In this document: one piece after another, positions 1-8,371 of the stretch
How positions within the stretch are numbered: the first letter of the stretch is position 1
Layout: each line of letters begins with the position of its first letter
NCBI RefSeq assembly: GCF_003350475.1
Contig: NZ_QQAV01000007.1
Coordinates: 124,001 to 188,000 of the forward strand
Origin: Pseudacidovorax intermedius
Lineage (GTDB): Bacteria > Pseudomonadota > Gammaproteobacteria > Burkholderiales > Burkholderiaceae_C
Direction: 5' to 3'
Length of the DNA stretch: 64,000 bases
Translations under genes and position numbers: made by a program
Notes under the pieces: generated by a model
Seen by the model: only the letters and a program-made list of their open reading frames with translations
Databases searched by the model: none
What the model was told of the DNA's origin: nothing

Positions 1-868
1 CGATGCGGCGCACCAGGGCCGGGTCGAGCCGCGATTTCTGCACGCGGATGAAGATGTCGGCGGCGGCAGCCTTGTCGGCCTTGACGAATTGCTCGGCCTC
101 CACCAGCGCGTTGTAGAAGGCCTTATAGACGGCGCGGTTCTCGTCGCGGTACTTCTGCGTGGTGTAGAGCACGTTGAAGGTGGCCGGCCCGCCCAGGATG
201 TCGTAGCTGCTGATCACCTTGTGCACCGCCGGGTTGGCGGCCAGGGCCTGGTAGTAGAAGGGAGCGCTGGAGAAATGGGTGTTGACCTCCGAGCCGCCCT
301 TGATCAGCGCCGCCGTCGCATCCGGATGCGGCAGGCTCACGGAGATGTCGTCCAGGCGCTTGAAGTTCTCGCGGCCGAACACCCGCGCCGCCTCGATCTG
401 CAGCACGCGCGACTGGAAGCCCACGCCGGCGGCCGGCACCGCGATGCGGTCCTTGGGCCCAAGGTCCTTCAGGGTGCGCACCTGCGGGTTGTTGCTCAGC
501 AGGTAGTTGGGCAACGCGCCCAGCGCGGCCACGGCCTTCACGTTCTGGCGGCCGCGGGTGCGGTCCCACATCGTGAGCATGGGCGGTACGCCGGCCGAGA
601 CGATGTCCAGCGAGCCGGCCAGCAACGCCTCGTTCATGGCGGTGGCGCCGGAGATGGAGGACCACTCCACCTCGACCACCGGCACACCCAGGGCCTTGGC
701 GTGTTTCTCGATCAGCTTGCGGTCGCGCACCACGTCCAGCAGCAGATAGCCGATGCCGAACTGCTGCGCGATGCGGATGCGGCCTTCGGCGCGGGCAGCC
801 ACTGCGCCGAGGCCCAGGGCGGCAGCGGCGCCGGCCTTGAGAAGGCCCCTTCGATGAAGCGAGATCAT
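1..868 (-). CDS. Sulfonate/taurine-type ABC substrate-binding protein (C-terminus cut by window edge)
   Basis: Periplasmic binding protein of the TauA/SsuA/NMT1-like family, expected to deliver an organosulfur compound to an ABC permease. It opens with a twin-arginine-like leader (RRGLLKAG, alanine-rich core, cleavage near ARAEG) and continues RIRIAQQFGIGYLLL, the usual first strand of the family. The stop codon lies beyond base 1, so only about 289 residues are visible. It starts one base after the stop of the paralogous binding protein at 870-1880 and closely resembles it, so the pair is a tandem duplication in the tauD operon. No permease or ATPase is visible next to it. Family is clear; substrate is unknown. 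Confidence 0.85.
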   Translation of the reverse strand, partial: MISLHRRGLLKAGAAAALGLGAVAARAEGRIRIAQQFGIGYLLLDVVRDRKLIEKHAKALGVPVVEVEWSSISGATAMNEALLAGSLDIVSAGVPPMLTMWDRTRGRQNVKAVAALGALPNYLLSNNPQVRTLKDLGPKDRIAVPAAGVGFQSRVLQIEAARVFGRENFKRLDDISVSLPHPDATAALIKGGSEVNTHFSSAPFYYQALAANPAVHKVISSYDILGGPATFNVLYTTQKYRDENRAVYKAFYNALVEAEQFVKADKAAAADIFIRVQKSRLDPALVRRI

Positions 869-869
869 G

Positions 870-1880
870 TCAGTTGGATTGGGCATTGAGCACGTCGTCG
901 AAGAAATAGTCCTTCACCGACTGCGGCTGGTTCTTGATGGCGCCCACGCGGTGCATGAACTGGCCCAGCGCCAGCGTGTTCTGCGGCTCGGTCTTGAACT
1001 GCACCTCGGGGTTCCTGATGATCTTCAGCAGCAGCGCGCGGTCGGTCTTGGCGCCGCTGGCCTTGAGGTAGATGTCGGCCGCCTGCTCGGGCTGGCTTCG
1101 GATGAACTGGGCCGCCTCGTCAAGTGCGGCGACGAAGGCCTTGTAGGTCTTGGGGTTCTCGGCCCGGAATTTCTCGGTGGCGTACAGCACCGTGGCCGAC
1201 GAAGGGCCGCCGAGCACGTCGTAGGAATTGAGCACGATGCGGGCGTTGGGGTTGCCGGCCAGTTCCTGCTCCTGGAAGGGCGGGTTGCCGAAGTGGCCCG
1301 TGATCTCGGTGCCGCCCTTGATGATGGCTGCAGCGGCGTCCGGGTGCGGCAGCGCCACGCTGATCTTGTCCAGGCGCGCGAAGTCCTTGTCGCCCCACAG
1401 CTTGGCCGAGGCCAGCTGCAGCACGCGCGACTGCACCGACACGCCGACGGCCGGCAGCGCGATGCGGTCCTTGTCGGTGAAATCGGCAATGGACTTCACG
1501 TTCGGGTTGTTGGTTACCAGGTAATAGGGGAAGTTGCCCAGCGAGGCCACACCCTTGACGTTCTGGCGCCCCTTGGTGCGGTCCCACAGCGTGAACAGCG
1601 GGCCGACCCCGGCACCCGCGATGTCGATGCTGCCCGACAGCAGCGCGTCGTTGACCGCCGAGCCGCCCGACAGCTGCAGGAACTCGACCTTGGCGTCGAT
1701 GCCTGCGGCCTTCGCGTGCTTCTCGATCAGCTTCTGTTCCTGCGCCACGTTCAGCAAAAGGTAGACGATGCCGAACTGCTGCGCGATGCGGATCTGGCCT
1801 TCGGCATGGGCGGCCAGCGAGGCGGTGGCCAGGCCGGCGGCAATGAGCAGGGCGGCCAGACGGCGGGTGATGGGTTTCAT
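870..1880 (-). CDS. Sulfonate/taurine-type ABC substrate-binding protein
   Basis: A 336-residue periplasmic binding protein of the TauA/SsuA/NMT1-like family. The signal peptide MKPITRRLAALLIAAGLA ends near AHAEG, and the mature part starts QIRIAQQFGIVYLLL. Further family-typical stretches are the SGGSAVNDALLSGSIDIAGAG ligand-site region and the GGTEITGHFGNPPF segment. It is the second gene of a leftward operon after the TauD-type dioxygenase (112 bp gap) and is followed after one base by a close paralogue. The neighbourhood suggests uptake of a sulfonate or sulfate ester that the dioxygenase desulfurates. The substrate cannot be read from the sequence. Confidence 0.88.
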   Translation of the reverse strand: MKPITRRLAALLIAAGLATASLAAHAEGQIRIAQQFGIVYLLLNVAQEQKLIEKHAKAAGIDAKVEFLQLSGGSAVNDALLSGSIDIAGAGVGPLFTLWDRTKGRQNVKGVASLGNFPYYLVTNNPNVKSIADFTDKDRIALPAVGVSVQSRVLQLASAKLWGDKDFARLDKISVALPHPDAAAAIIKGGTEITGHFGNPPFQEQELAGNPNARIVLNSYDVLGGPSSATVLYATEKFRAENPKTYKAFVAALDEAAQFIRSQPEQAADIYLKASGAKTDRALLLKIIRNPEVQFKTEPQNTLALGQFMHRVGAIKNQPQSVKDYFFDDVLNAQSN

Positions 1881-1992
1881 GGGCTTCCTCTCCAGGATGT
1901 GGCGGGCGCGGGACTTCTGCGGAAGCCCGACCCGTGGTCGTCTTCCCGTCCCTGTCGCTCGGGTGAGGCGGCTGCTGGGCCGCCGGGGATGA

Positions 1993-2886
1993 TCAGAAAG
2001 GCTGGTCGCCCTCGATGGTGGTGCGGTAGAGCTTGCGCGGCAGGTGGTCGGGCGTCCCCGCGGCCAGGTGGGTGACCGAGCGGTTGTCCCAGAACACCAG
2101 GTCGTGCGGCTGCCACTGGTGGCGGTACTGCAGCGCGGGCTGCGTGCTGTGTGCGAACAGCTCTGCCAGCAGTGCCTGGCTCTCCGCCTCGGGCAGGTCC
2201 ACGATGCGCGTGGTGAAGTGCTCGCTGACGAACAGTGCCTTGCGGCCGGTCTCCGGATGCGTGCGCACCACGGGATGGACCACGGGCTTGACCTCTTCGA
2301 GTTGCGCCGCCGTGAGGGCCGGACGCCACGGGCTGCGGGCGCGCAGTTCCTCGTACTTGGCCAGGTAGCTGTGCTCAGCCCGCAGCGGGGCCACGCGGGC
2401 CTTGAGCGCCTCGGGCAGCGTGTCCCAGGCGGCATGCTGGTCGGCGAAGAGCGTGTCGCCGCCTTCGGCCGGCAGCACCTGCGCGTGCAGCAGCGAGCCG
2501 AGGCTGGGCTTTTCCTTGTACGACAGGTCCGAGTGCCAGAAGTGACCGGCATCGCCCAGGCCGATGGGCGCGCCGTTCTCCTTGATGTTGGAGACGATCA
2601 GCACTTCGGGATGGCCGGCGAGCTGGAACTTCTTCTGCACATGGATCTGCAGCGGCCCGAAGCGGCGGCTGAACGCCACATGCTGGGCTGGCGTGATGCG
2701 CTGGTCGCGGAAGACGAGCACCGGATGCGCCAGATGGGCGCGCCGCAGGCGGGCGAAGTCCTCGTCCAGGATTGGCCGGCCGAGATCGAGTCCGACCACC
2801 TCGGCGGCAAAACTGCCGGGCAGGGGCCGGATGTCGAAATCCTGGAGAAGCGAGTGGGCGTCGTCGAGAAGGGCGTGGGCGGTCAT
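1993..2886 (-). CDS. TauD/TfdA-family Fe(II)/2-oxoglutarate dioxygenase
   Basis: Cytoplasmic alpha-ketoglutarate-dependent dioxygenase. Family members hydroxylate taurine, alkylsulfonates, sulfate esters or phenoxyacetates so that sulfite, sulfate or the side group leaves. The iron-binding triad is visible: HxD in FWHSDLSY, then the distal His in WDNRSVTHLA, with the 2-oxoglutarate-binding Arg in LYRTTIEGD. The protein is 297 aa from the start chosen here (MTAHALLDD). An upstream in-frame ATG at 2931 is rejected because a likely -10 hexamer sits at 2938-2933, which would leave that codon upstream of the RNA start. It is the first gene of a leftward operon with two binding proteins, pointing to organosulfur use. 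TfdA-like function cannot be excluded. Confidence 0.88.
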   Translation of the reverse strand: MTAHALLDDAHSLLQDFDIRPLPGSFAAEVVGLDLGRPILDEDFARLRRAHLAHPVLVFRDQRITPAQHVAFSRRFGPLQIHVQKKFQLAGHPEVLIVSNIKENGAPIGLGDAGHFWHSDLSYKEKPSLGSLLHAQVLPAEGGDTLFADQHAAWDTLPEALKARVAPLRAEHSYLAKYEELRARSPWRPALTAAQLEEVKPVVHPVVRTHPETGRKALFVSEHFTTRIVDLPEAESQALLAELFAHSTQPALQYRHQWQPHDLVFWDNRSVTHLAAGTPDHLPRKLYRTTIEGDQPF

Positions 2887-2932
2887 GGCCAGGGCGTCGG
2901 GTCGGGGCCACCGGGCGGTGGCGATGGGCATG

Positions 2933-2987
2933 ACTCTAGGGACGCGCCTTCGAAGCGGGAACGACAGAGTTCTCGCTTGCTAACAAG
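2933..2987 (-). promoter_or_regulatory. CysB-type activated promoter of the tauD operon
   Basis: Read on the minus strand, a 16-mer CTTGTTAGCAAGCGAG (2987 to 2972) is followed by exactly 33 nt and then TAGAGT (2938-2933), with TTCCCG 17 nt before it as a weak -35. The same element and spacing precede three other transcription units and, with a variant hexamer, a fourth. The RNA would start near 2926, 40 nt before the chosen ATG. Assignment to CysB/SsuR is inference. Confidence 0.55.
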
Positions 2988-3012
2988 GGAATCGTCTAAG
3001 GTGGAAAACGAC

Positions 3013-3024
3013 TTTGCTTATGCG
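3013..3024. promoter_or_regulatory. Second CGCATAAGCAA-like site between the divergent sulfur genes
   Basis: TTTGCTTATGCG reads CGCATAAGCAAA on the minus strand, matching the first 11 bases of the element found at 11167. It sits 26 bp beyond the tauD promoter element, in the 295-bp gap between tauD and the rightward binding-protein gene at 3182, and could serve either. No -10 is found at the usual 33-nt spacing. The rest of the gap shows no gene. Confidence 0.35.
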
Positions 3025-3181
3025 GCCGGCGAGCAAGGCCGTCGATGGGCGGAGCCGGCTCTTCGGCGCCACGCCGCCTTGCTCGCTTTGCGAATAAGGA
3101 CCTGCGAACTGCGCGTTTCCCATGCAAGGCAGGCGGCCCAAGAATCCGCATCCCTTCCTTGCTGCGAGCGCCTGTTCCGAC

Positions 3182-4150
3182 ATGACTTCCCTGCTTCCAA
3201 TTTCCCGCCGTCGCCTTCTGCAGGCAGGCACCGCTGCTGCCGGCAGCGTGGCCCTCGCGGGCGCACCCGCCTTCGCCCAGTCCGCTTCACGCGCGCTGCG
3301 CATCGGCAACCAGAAGGGCATCCTGAGCCTGCTCAAGGCCCGCGGCACGCTGGAGCAGCGGCTGGCGCCGCTGGGCGTCAAGGTGAGCTGGACCGAGTTC
3401 ACGGCCGGCCCGGTGCAACTGGAAGCGCTCAACGTGGGCTCCATCGACTTCGGCGATGTGGGCGAGGCGCCACCCATCTTTGCCCAGGCCGCCGGCGCAC
3501 CGTTGGCCTATGTGGCGGCCACGGTGCCACGGCCCGCGTCCGAGGCCGTGCTGGTGCCCAAGGATTCGCCCATCCGCAGCGTGGCCGACCTCAAGGGCAA
3601 GCGCGTGGCCTACAACAAGGGCAGCAATGTCCATTACTTCCTGGTCAAGCTGCTCGAAAAGAACGGCCTGGCCTATGGCGACGTGCAATCGGTCTTCCTG
3701 CCGCCTGCGGATGCGCGGGCCGCCTTCGAGAAGGGCTCCATCGACGCCTGGGTGATATGGGACCCCTTCCTCGCTTCCGCCGAGAAGACGCTGGGCGGCC
3801 GCATCCTGGCCGACGCCACGGGCGTCGTCGGCAACCGGGCCTACTACTTCTCGTCGCTGCCCTATGCCGAGAAGAACCGCGACATCACCAAGGTGCTGAT
3901 CGAGGAGATCTCCCGCATCGACAGCTGGGGCGCGGCCAACCGCGATGCCTTCTCGGGTGAGCTGGCGGCCATCTGGGGCCTGCCCAAGCCGGTGGTGGAC
4001 ACCACCTTCGCGCGGGTGCAGTTCGGCACCGGGCCCATCACCCGTGCCATCCTGGCCGAGCAGCAGCAGATCGCCGACACCTTCCACGCGCTCATGCTCA
4101 TCCCGAAGCCGATCAGGGTGCAGGAGGCGGCGGTCTCCGGGCTTGCCTGA
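3182..4150 (+). CDS. Aliphatic sulfonate ABC substrate-binding protein (SsuA-like)
   Basis: A 322-residue SsuA-type periplasmic binding protein. It has a Tat-like leader (SRRRLLQAGTAAAGSVALAG, cleavage near AFAQS) and the SsuA signatures LRIGNQKG, WTEFTAGPVQLEALNVGSIDFG, VLVPKDSPI and DAWVIWDPF. The start at 3182 (MTSLLPIS) is chosen over the ATG at 3122 because it places the twin-arginine motif close to the N-terminus. It stands alone: the next gene runs toward it, and no permease or ATPase is adjacent. It probably shares a transporter encoded elsewhere. It is diverged from the tauD operon across a gap with CysB-like elements. Confidence 0.88.
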   Translation: MTSLLPISRRRLLQAGTAAAGSVALAGAPAFAQSASRALRIGNQKGILSLLKARGTLEQRLAPLGVKVSWTEFTAGPVQLEALNVGSIDFGDVGEAPPIFAQAAGAPLAYVAATVPRPASEAVLVPKDSPIRSVADLKGKRVAYNKGSNVHYFLVKLLEKNGLAYGDVQSVFLPPADARAAFEKGSIDAWVIWDPFLASAEKTLGGRILADATGVVGNRAYYFSSLPYAEKNRDITKVLIEEISRIDSWGAANRDAFSGELAAIWGLPKPVVDTTFARVQFGTGPITRAILAEQQQIADTFHALMLIPKPIRVQEAAVSGLA

Positions 4151-4234
4151 TCTGCGGACGGGGCACCGCGCGCGGCCAACGGCGGCTGGACGCCGGGGCC
4201 GGCCTTCGATGCCGCGAGCGCGAAGAAGCCGCGC

Positions 4235-5749
4235 CTACATGTGCCCCTCGCGCAGGTAGCGCGTGTGCCAGGAGAAGGCCTCGCCCAGCAGGTGCGGCGT
4301 GTGCTGGCCCGGCGCGTGCAGCGCGGCGCGGGCCACGTAGTCGCGCAGCGCCGGCCGGTAGTCCGGATGGGCGCAGCGCTCGATGATGCACTGCGCCCGC
4401 TGGCGCGGTGACAGGCCGCGCAGGTCGGCCAGGCCCTGCTCGGTCACGATGATCTGCACGTCGTGCTCGGTGTTGTCCACATGCGAGGCGAAGGGCACGA
4501 TGCACGAGATGGCCCCGTCCTTGGCCACCGAGGGCGTGACGAAGATCGACAGGTAGGCGTTGCGCGCGAAGTCGCCCGAGCCGCCGATGCCGTTCATGAT
4601 CGACGAGCCCATCACATGGGTGGAGTTGACGTTGCCGTAGATGTCGGCCTCGATCATCGCGTTCATGGCGATGGTGCCCAGGCGGCGGATCAGCTCGGGG
4701 TGGTTGCTGATCTCCTGCGGGCGCAGCACGATGCGGTCGCGATAGGCCGCCGCATCGGCGTTGAAGCGCTCGGCCACGGGCTGGCTCAGCGACAGCGCGG
4801 TGGCCGAGGCCTGGGCCAGCGTGCCCTTGTCGAGCATGGCCAGCATGCCGTCCTGCAGCACCTCGGTGTAGGCCGACATGCCTTCGAAGGGGCCTTCGTT
4901 CAGGCCGGCCAGCACGGCGTTGGCCACGTTGCCCACGCCCGACTGGATCGGCAGCAGCGTGCGCGCCGGCAGGCGGCCGTGGACCACCTCGTGCTGCAGG
5001 AAGTCGATGATGTGCCCGGCGATGGCGCGCGACACCGCGTCGGGCGCCGCGAAGGCGGTGTTGCGGTCGGGCTGGTGGGTCTCGACCACGGCGACCACCT
5101 TCGACAGATCGCAGTGCAGGTAGGGCTCGCCGATGCGGTCGCCGGCGCCCACCAGCGGGATCGGCACGCGGTGCGGCGGCAGCCGGGTGCCGTAGTACAC
5201 GTCGTGCATGCCCTCGAAGCCGTCGCTGAACCAGCTGTTGACTTCCAGGATGATGCGGTCGGCCTGGTCCAGCCAGGTCTTGTTGTTGCCGATGGAGGAG
5301 GACGGAATGAGGCGGCCGTCGGGCAGCACGCCCGCGACCTCGACCACGGCCGTGTCGATGCGGCCCAGGAAGCCGAACCAGGCCTGCTACGCCACGTGGC
5401 TCAGGTGCATGTCGGTGAAGTGCATGCGCCCGCTGTTGATGAGCTTGCGCAGCGTGGGGTCGGACTGGAAGGGCAGCCGCATCTCGATGCCGTCGACCGC
5501 GGCCAGCGCGCCGTCCAGTTCGGGGCCGGTCGATGCGCCGGTCCACAGGCCGATGCGGAAGCCCTCGCCGCGCGCCTGGGCCTCGCCGATGCGCCGCGCC
5601 AGGGCCTGCGGCACCGCCTTGGGGTAGCCGGCCCCGGTGAAGCCGCTCATGCCGATGTTGGCACCCGGCGGCACCAGGGCGGCGGCCTCGTCGGCCGAGA
5701 CCACGCGCGAGGCGAGCAGGAGGTTGAGGATGCGGCCGGACGCGGGCAT
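4235..5749 (-). pseudogene. Acetyl-CoA hydrolase / CoA-transferase with an in-frame amber codon
   Basis: Family: acetyl-CoA hydrolase/succinate CoA-transferase (AarC/ScpC/Cat1-like), about 505 codons, which is the normal length. Residues 1-120 carry the N-terminal half (VPPGANIGMSGFTGAGYPKA). Residues 135-505 carry the C-terminal half, with SAYTEVLQD (likely catalytic Glu), GSGDFARNA and VTEQGLADLRGLSPRQRA. Codon 121 is TAG (5389-5387) in an unbroken frame, after SHVA and before QAWFGFLG. Relatives have a Gln here, so this looks like a single CAG-to-TAG change. It could be a true nonsense mutation, a sequencing error, or read through by a suppressor. The 3' half could restart at 5347. The gene lies between two sulfur genes, with no obvious tie to them. 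Confidence 0.75.
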
Positions 5750-5884
5750 GGGACGGGACTCCAGGAAGGCTGAAAGACGAGCGCCGCATGGCGGCGAGGC
5801 CCTGCGGCGGCGAAGGGACAGGAGTCTAGCCCGCGGCCCCGGCGCGTGCGTCGGCCAGGACGTTCAGGCGCGCACGGGGAAGCG

Positions 5885-6700
5885 TCAGAACGCCGGGATC
5901 AGCGCGCCCTTGAAGGTCGTCTCGATGAACCGCCGGACCTCGGCCGACTGGTAGGCCGCCACCAGCTTCTTGGCCCAGGGCTTGTCCTTGTCGGCGCGGC
6001 GCACCGCGATCAGGTTGGCATAGGGGTTCTGGGGCGATTCCTTGATGACCGCGTCGCGCACGAAGGACAGGCCCGCCTTCTCGGCGTAGTCGTTGTTGAT
6101 CGAGGCGATGGTCAGGTCGTCCAGCGAGCGCGGCAGCTGCGCCGCGTCCAGCGGCACCAGCTTGAGCTTCCTGGGGTTGGCCGTCACGTCCAGCGGGGTG
6201 GCGGTGTTGTTCTTCACGGCCTCGGGCTTGAGCGTGATGAGGCCGGCCGACTGCAGCAGCAGCAGCGCGCGGTTGCCGTTGGAGGGGTCGTTCTGGATGC
6301 CCACCGAGGCGCCCTCGGGCAGCTCCTGCGCCGACTTGATCTTGCGCGAGTAGAAGCCCAGCGGCGCCGTCACCGTCAGGCCGACGGGCACGATGTCGTA
6401 GCCGCGGGCCTTGATCTGGTTGTCCAGAAAGGGCTGGTGCTGGAAGGCGTTGGCGTCCAGGTCGCCGGCGGCCAGCGCCGCGTTGGGCAGCTGGTAGTCG
6501 TTGAAGACCACAACCTGGACGTCCAGACCGTCGCGGGCCGCGACCTTCTTGACCACCTCGAAGATCTTCTCGGCGTTGCCGACCGAGATGCCGACCTTGA
6601 TGGCCGCCTTGTCCTGGGCATGGGCGGCAGGCACGAGGGCGCCGAGGGAGAGGAGCGAGAGCGCGGCGATGGCGGCACGGCGGCGGAGGAAGAGAGGCAT
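5885..6700 (-). CDS. MetQ/NlpA-family ABC substrate-binding protein
   Basis: A 271-aa periplasmic binding protein of the MetQ/NlpA family, known for D/L-methionine and related sulfur compounds. The leader MPLFLRRRAAIAALSLLSLG ends near AHAQD. There is no lipobox Cys, so it should be soluble rather than a lipoprotein as in E. coli. Family hallmarks are VGISVGNAEKIFEVVKK, LDANAFQHQPFLDNQ, GFYSRKIKSAQELPEG, NDPSNGNRALLLLQSAGL and NDYAEKAGL. It is downstream of the SfnB-type gene on the same strand, with 131 bp and its own promoter between. That pairing suggests import of a sulfur compound oxidised by the flavoenzyme. Two more MetQ-like genes are at 26430 and 29114. Confidence 0.88.
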   Translation of the reverse strand: MPLFLRRRAAIAALSLLSLGALVPAAHAQDKAAIKVGISVGNAEKIFEVVKKVAARDGLDVQVVVFNDYQLPNAALAAGDLDANAFQHQPFLDNQIKARGYDIVPVGLTVTAPLGFYSRKIKSAQELPEGASVGIQNDPSNGNRALLLLQSAGLITLKPEAVKNNTATPLDVTANPRKLKLVPLDAAQLPRSLDDLTIASINNDYAEKAGLSFVRDAVIKESPQNPYANLIAVRRADKDKPWAKKLVAAYQSAEVRRFIETTFKGALIPAF

Positions 6701-6739
6701 GAAGCAGTGGAAAGCAGAGTGTCCGAACACGGGGTCGCC

Positions 6740-6776
6740 ACTGTGCCGGGCCGGCCGCTGCACCACAACGAAGCAT
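6740..6776 (-). promoter_or_regulatory. Predicted promoter of the MetQ-like gene
   Basis: Minus strand: ATGCTTCGTT (6776-6767), 21 nt, then CACAGT (6745-6740). TTGTGG lies 17 nt before the hexamer as a -35. The same ATGCTTCGTT-N21-CACAGT arrangement precedes the MetQ-like gene at 26430-27245, which argues that it is functional. Only a poor (8/16) match to the CysB-type element lies at the expected upstream spot. Confidence 0.45.
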
Positions 6777-6831
6777 GGTGCATGTCGATATCCGGTGCGC
6801 GCATGTCCGGGCCGTGGCGATGACGCGCGGC

Positions 6832-8046
6832 TCAGGCGGCAGTGCCGACGGCCCAGTAGAAGGTGGGCCGGCTGGCGTTGAGGGTGTGGTCGCCCAGCAC
6901 GCGGGCCTTGTAGATCACCGGGTTGTGCGAGGCGAGCGTGCGCGCATTGCGCCAGTGGCGGTCCAGGCGGCGGTCTTCCTGCAGCGCGGTGGCGCCGCCG
7001 ACGTCGAAGAGCCGCGTGGCGGCCTGCAGCACGGCATCGGTCGTCACCACCTGCGCCTTGGTGGCTCGCACTTCGACGTCCACCAGTGCGGCCTCGGGCA
7101 CGGGCTGGCCGGCCTGGCGCAGGCGGTCGATGTCACCCAGCGCACGCGCCACGTCCTGCACGACCAGCCGCGCGAGGTAGGCGGTGGCTTCGAGCTGGCC
7201 GATCACCTGCTGCACCAGCGGGTCTTCGCGCGGCGCGGTGCCGCTGCCGTGGCTGAAGACGCGCTTGCGGCCCTGCACGAAGGCGGTCGCGTCGCGCACG
7301 ATGGCCCGGGCGATGCCGGCCAGCGTGGCCACGTGGAAGAGCTGGAACACGGCAGGCAGCGAGGTCGCCTCGCGCGCGGGGAATTCGAGGATGTTCTCTT
7401 CCGGCACTTCGACGCGGTGCAGCCGCGTGGTGCCCGAGGCCGTCAGCCGCTGGCCGAAGCCGCGCCAGTCGTCGAGGCGCTCCACGCCCGCCGAGTCGGT
7501 GCGCACCACGGCCAGCGTGCGGTAGGCGCCGGGTTCGTTGCCCTCGCGTTGCGCCGTCACGCTGACCCAGTCGGCGTAAAGCGTGCCGGTGCTGTAGAAC
7601 TTCTCGCCTTCGAGCAGCCAGCGTCCGTTCTCGCGGAACAGCCGGGTCTGCAGCCGGCCCAGCGTGCCGTCGCCGGCCTCGGTGGTGGCGTTGCCGAAGA
7701 GGGCGCCGTCGGCCACGCGTCGCAGCCAGGGCACGCGCCGCTCGGCATCGATCTCGGCCTGCAGCCGTTCGACGAAGCCGAAGTGCGCGCGCAGTGCCTG
7801 CGGCAGGTTCGAGTCGGCCTCGGCCAGTTCGATCAGCAGGTCGAACAGCTGCTCCGGCGTGCCGCCCAGCCCGCCGTGGGCGCGGGGCACGCGCAGCGCG
7901 CCGAAGCCGGCCTGCCTGAGCGCGTCGATGGCGTCGTGCGCCAGCCTGCGCTCATGCTCGCGCTGCGGCGCGGCCTCGGCGATCTGCTGGAAGAGGGGGC
8001 GAAAGCGCTGCGCCAGGGCGTCGGCGTCGGGAGGGTTTGAAGACAT
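6832..8046 (-). CDS. SfnB/DszC-type acyl-CoA dehydrogenase-fold oxidoreductase
   Basis: A 404-aa flavoprotein with the acyl-CoA dehydrogenase fold, closest in pattern to the SfnB/DszC group. These flavin-dependent oxygenases act in sulfone, sulfide and sulfonate metabolism rather than fatty-acid oxidation. The N-terminal helical domain includes QAGFGALRVPRAHGG. The middle beta domain has GNATTEAG and LEGEKFYSTGTLYADW, and the C-terminal helical domain ends HWRNARTLASHNPVIYKARVLGD, a typical SfnB ending. It lacks an obvious acyl-CoA dehydrogenase catalytic Glu motif, as expected for the oxygenase branch. A CysB-type promoter lies upstream. The substrate is unknown. Confidence 0.82.
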   Translation of the reverse strand: MSSNPPDADALAQRFRPLFQQIAEAAPQREHERRLAHDAIDALRQAGFGALRVPRAHGGLGGTPEQLFDLLIELAEADSNLPQALRAHFGFVERLQAEIDAERRVPWLRRVADGALFGNATTEAGDGTLGRLQTRLFRENGRWLLEGEKFYSTGTLYADWVSVTAQREGNEPGAYRTLAVVRTDSAGVERLDDWRGFGQRLTASGTTRLHRVEVPEENILEFPAREATSLPAVFQLFHVATLAGIARAIVRDATAFVQGRKRVFSHGSGTAPREDPLVQQVIGQLEATAYLARLVVQDVARALGDIDRLRQAGQPVPEAALVDVEVRATKAQVVTTDAVLQAATRLFDVGGATALQEDRRLDRHWRNARTLASHNPVIYKARVLGDHTLNASRPTFYWAVGTAA

Positions 8047-8131
8047 GGGAAAGGCAGGAGGGCCGGCGTGGCCGCGGACGCCAGGCCCGTGGGCGGCGTG
8101 CGGCGCATCCGTGCATTGCGGAAAGCGTCGA

Positions 8132-8186
8132 AGCCTAGGTGGGGCAGCTCACGCTGCCAACGACGTTTTTCGCGCTTGCTTGCTAT
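8132..8186 (-). promoter_or_regulatory. CysB-type activated promoter of the SfnB-like gene
   Basis: Minus strand: ATAGCAAGCAAGCGCG (8186-8171), 33 nt, then TAGGCT (8137-8132). TTGGCA (8160-8155, 5/6 to TTGACA) lies 17 nt before the hexamer. The last 11 bases of the 16-mer match the element at 11167 exactly. The predicted RNA start is near 8125, 79 nt before the ATG. This is the main content of the 325-bp gap 8047-8371; I saw no gene in it. Confidence 0.6.
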
Positions 8187-8371
8187 GGGCGCGCATGAGC
8201 GCAGCAGCCCGTGTCCGAGCGTGCGTGTGCACTGCTCGGCGGCGCTGCGCTGCAGAGTGCGTCCGCAGGTACTTCCGTGAGCACTGCCATCCGCCAGCGC
8301 CACCATGGCACCTTCCGCGCCATCTCCTATAGCAGGAGCCGGCATGTTCCGTCCCTGCCACGGCGGGCTGC

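Noticed and set aside
2887-2931. N-terminal extension of the TauD-type protein from ATG 2931.
   Set aside because: The predicted -10 at 2938-2933 would put the RNA start downstream of this codon, and the extra residues do not look conserved.
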